Origin: Maribacter sp.
GTDB lineage: Bacteria; Bacteroidota; Bacteroidia; Flavobacteriales; Flavobacteriaceae
Direction of reading: 5' to 3'
Assembly: GCA_024643345.1 (NCBI GenBank)
Contig: JAHENB010000002.1
Coordinates: 89,465 to 153,464, forward strand
Length of the DNA stretch: 64,000 nucleotides
The notes under the pieces are model-generated. The model was not told where the DNA came from, searched no databases, and worked only from the letters and a program-made list of their open reading frames with translations. A program made the position numbers and the translations under genes. This document shows positions 62,470 through 64,000 of the stretch, piece after piece; within the stretch, counting starts at the first letter, position 1; every line of letters begins with the position of its first letter.

Positions 62470-63329
62470 GGCTGGCATGTATATTTTCGTTCCTATTTGG
62501 TGTAGTCCTCCTCAAAGCACAGACTCCCGATATATTTAGGGTTGAATACATGCTCATGCCAAAAAATGAGGCAGAGACCAGTTTATCACGAATTCGATTG
62601 TTGGTCAATTTGCCCATAAAGGTAAAAGATTCGAACGCCATTATCATTGGGTCAGAATACAATCGCTTGCGCTATGATTTGCCGAAAAATAATCCGTTTG
62701 GGGAAGAGGGCCTGACCAACTTCCATGTAGTGGATCTTCATATGGCCTATGTTTATAAGCACAGCAAGGACTGGAGATTCGTAGGAGTATTGACGCCTCG
62801 ACTGGCCTCTACCTTAACCAACGGTATCGAGAACGGGGATTTTTCAATTAATGCCACCATAGGGGCGTTCAAGGACAGACAGGATATAGACAAGCCTATG
62901 CGATTGGTTTTGGGAATATCCTATAATTCAACCGTGGCCCTGAGGATACCGCTTCCGGTAATATATTACGAAAAGCGGTTTCATCCGAAATGGACCTATG
63001 TAATTGGCGTGCCAAAAACCGGAATGAAATATCATTATAACGAAAAACACACTTTTCAAACCGAATTTATTTTAGATGGGTATTATGTGAACCTTCAGAA
63101 TACCACCGTGCTGCCCGATACGGGTATTGCCTCTTCCATATCCTCCTCGGCTGCACTGGTGACGCTTGGCTATCAATACAACATCACCAAAGTCATGGGC
63201 ATTTATTCATACTTTGGCCATACGGTACTGCAGTCTGGCGTTTTGAGGGATAAAAATAGAAACGATATATTTATTTTAAATGATAAGGCCAGCTTTTATT
63301 TCAGGACTGGTTTCAGAATTGGACTTTAA
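62448..63329 (+). CDS. DUF6268-like outer-membrane beta-barrel protein
   Basis: A 293-residue exported protein. The signal sequence (to about residue 24, LKAQ) is followed by alternating hydrophobic strands and a C-terminal pattern ending FRTGFRIGL. This fits the DUF6268 family of Bacteroidota outer-membrane proteins, of unknown function. It overlaps the mscS gene by 22 nt. It ends 12 nt before the response regulator gene, so it may belong to the same transcript. Confidence 0.8.
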   Translation: MGIGRGLRLACIFSFLFGVVLLKAQTPDIFRVEYMLMPKNEAETSLSRIRLLVNLPIKVKDSNAIIIGSEYNRLRYDLPKNNPFGEEGLTNFHVVDLHMAYVYKHSKDWRFVGVLTPRLASTLTNGIENGDFSINATIGAFKDRQDIDKPMRLVLGISYNSTVALRIPLPVIYYEKRFHPKWTYVIGVPKTGMKYHYNEKHTFQTEFILDGYYVNLQNTTVLPDTGIASSISSSAALVTLGYQYNITKVMGIYSYFGHTVLQSGVLRDKNRNDIFILNDKASFYFRTGFRIGL

Positions 63330-63341
63330 AAAAGTAAAAAA

Positions 63342-64000
63342 ATGTCAAGAATATTGGTAATTGAAGATGAAGCGGCCATCAGAAGGGTTTTGGTGAAGAT
63401 TCTTTCTGAGGAAAACGAAAACTACACGGTAGAGGAGGCCGAAGATGGGCTGAGAGGTTTGGAGGCCATTAAAAACAATGATTTTGATCTGGTGCTCTGT
63501 GATATTAAGATGCCAAAAATGGATGGGGTCGAGGTATTGGAGGCGGCACGAAAATTTAAACCGGAAATACCCTTCATCATGATTTCGGGCCATGGCGACT
63601 TGGAGACCGCAGTAAGTACGATGAGGGCCGGTGCTTTCGACTATATTTCAAAACCGCCCGATTTGAATCGATTGCTCACCACGGTTCGCAACGCTTTGGA
63701 CCGAAAGGAACTTGTGGTCGAAAATATCATTCTTAAGAAAAAAGTTAGTAAAAACTATGAAATGGTGGGCCAGAGCGAGGAAATTGCCAAGATTAAGGAG
63801 ATGATCGAAAAAGTGGCGCCCACCGATGCCCGGGTCCTTATTACCGGGGATAATGGAACCGGCAAGGAATTGGTGGCCCATTGGATCCATGAAAAGAGCC
63901 AAAGGAGCAATACCTCTTTCATCGAAGTGAATTGCGCCGCCATTCCCTCGGAATTGATAGAAAGCGAATTGTTCGGTCATGTTAAGGGTGCCTTTACCTC
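63342..64000 (+). CDS. Sigma-54-dependent response regulator, NtrC type (C-terminus beyond window)
   Basis: The first 219 residues are visible. The receiver domain (1-120) has the acidic pocket at 8-10, the phosphoacceptor Asp54, and Lys104. The AAA domain has Walker A GDNGTGKE at 169-176. The sigma-54-contact motif at 216-220 reads GAFTS, while the standard is GAFTGA; the partial last codon (TC-) can only be Ser. The remaining ATPase, and any DNA-binding domain, lie beyond the window. The histidine kinase partner is not visible. Confidence 0.9.
   Translation, partial: MSRILVIEDEAAIRRVLVKILSEENENYTVEEAEDGLRGLEAIKNNDFDLVLCDIKMPKMDGVEVLEAARKFKPEIPFIMISGHGDLETAVSTMRAGAFDYISKPPDLNRLLTTVRNALDRKELVVENIILKKKVSKNYEMVGQSEEIAKIKEMIEKVAPTDARVLITGDNGTGKELVAHWIHEKSQRSNTSFIEVNCAAIPSELIESELFGHVKGAFT

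Overview
The window is a contiguous piece of a chromosome from a member of the Bacteroidota, almost certainly family Flavobacteriaceae. The evidence is the gene set (SusC/SusD pair, glutamine synthetase types II and III, BT_3928-like protein, DUF4293, DUF3570/DUF4266, DUF1599, a Rho with a long lysine/proline-rich insertion), promoters of the TAnnTTTG type, frequent TTG starts, and few ribosome binding sites. I cannot name the genus. No rRNA operon, CRISPR array, transposase, integrase or phage gene was seen. Most of the window is housekeeping DNA with small accessory islands.

Layout. 1-1130: 3' part of a Gly/Tyr/Ser-rich lipoprotein (reverse strand, runs off the left edge). 1227-3524: proS, two tandem tRNA-Glu genes and rpsT. 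3543-5026: a seven-helix membrane protein paired with a lipoprotein. 5222-8051: rho, DUF4293 protein, YfcE-type phosphoesterase. 8138-10652: truA overlapping an MsbA-like ABC exporter. 10657-13108 (reverse): folP, cdaA (cyclic-di-AMP synthase) and a zinc-ribbon membrane protein. 13204-17034: DUF1599, BT_3928-like, tpiA, prmA, then clpS. 17227-20518: a secreted GH3 glycosidase and a split YeeE/YedE transporter pair. 20600-20879: tRNA-Arg(ACG) with a 43-bp repeat of its 3' end and several hairpins. 21001-24946: apt, tiny proteins, a Ca/Na exchanger and a secreted carboxypeptidase-regulatory-domain protein.

25005-28419: glutamine synthetase II and III genes, divergent. 28569-29750: purM. 29919-33471: Rieske lipoprotein, thioredoxin, ApbE, DUF4266 lipoprotein and DUF3570 outer-membrane protein, which looks like an envelope redox/flavinylation module. 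33571-37250: prfA, pyrF and small genes. 37309-41709: one SusD/SusC pair. 42238-49187: DUF4197, purU, Lrp regulator, secreted hydrolase, DJ-1/PfpI lipoprotein, MFS transporter, DUF1684 lipoprotein. 49257-52045: BBP2-type porin, amt and PII. 52336-56105: crcB, two small membrane proteins, MazG-like hydrolase, ilvE, DUF4920, mnmD. 56221-63329: TIGR01777 protein, grpE-dnaJ, an ABC-2 transporter with MscS channel, and an outer-membrane protein. 63342-64000: start of an NtrC-type response regulator cut by the right edge.

The most interesting signal is regulatory. The intergenic region between the two glutamine synthetase genes and the region upstream of PII/Amt, 26 kb apart, carry the same inverted repeat TACCCC-N10-GGGGTA, each with a weaker site 51-53 bp away. 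This suggests an unassigned regulator that unites ammonium uptake, PII signalling and glutamine synthesis. The second is the ApbE/DUF4266/DUF3570 cluster, where the DUF3570 protein carries a sequence (SGAS) resembling an ApbE flavinylation site.
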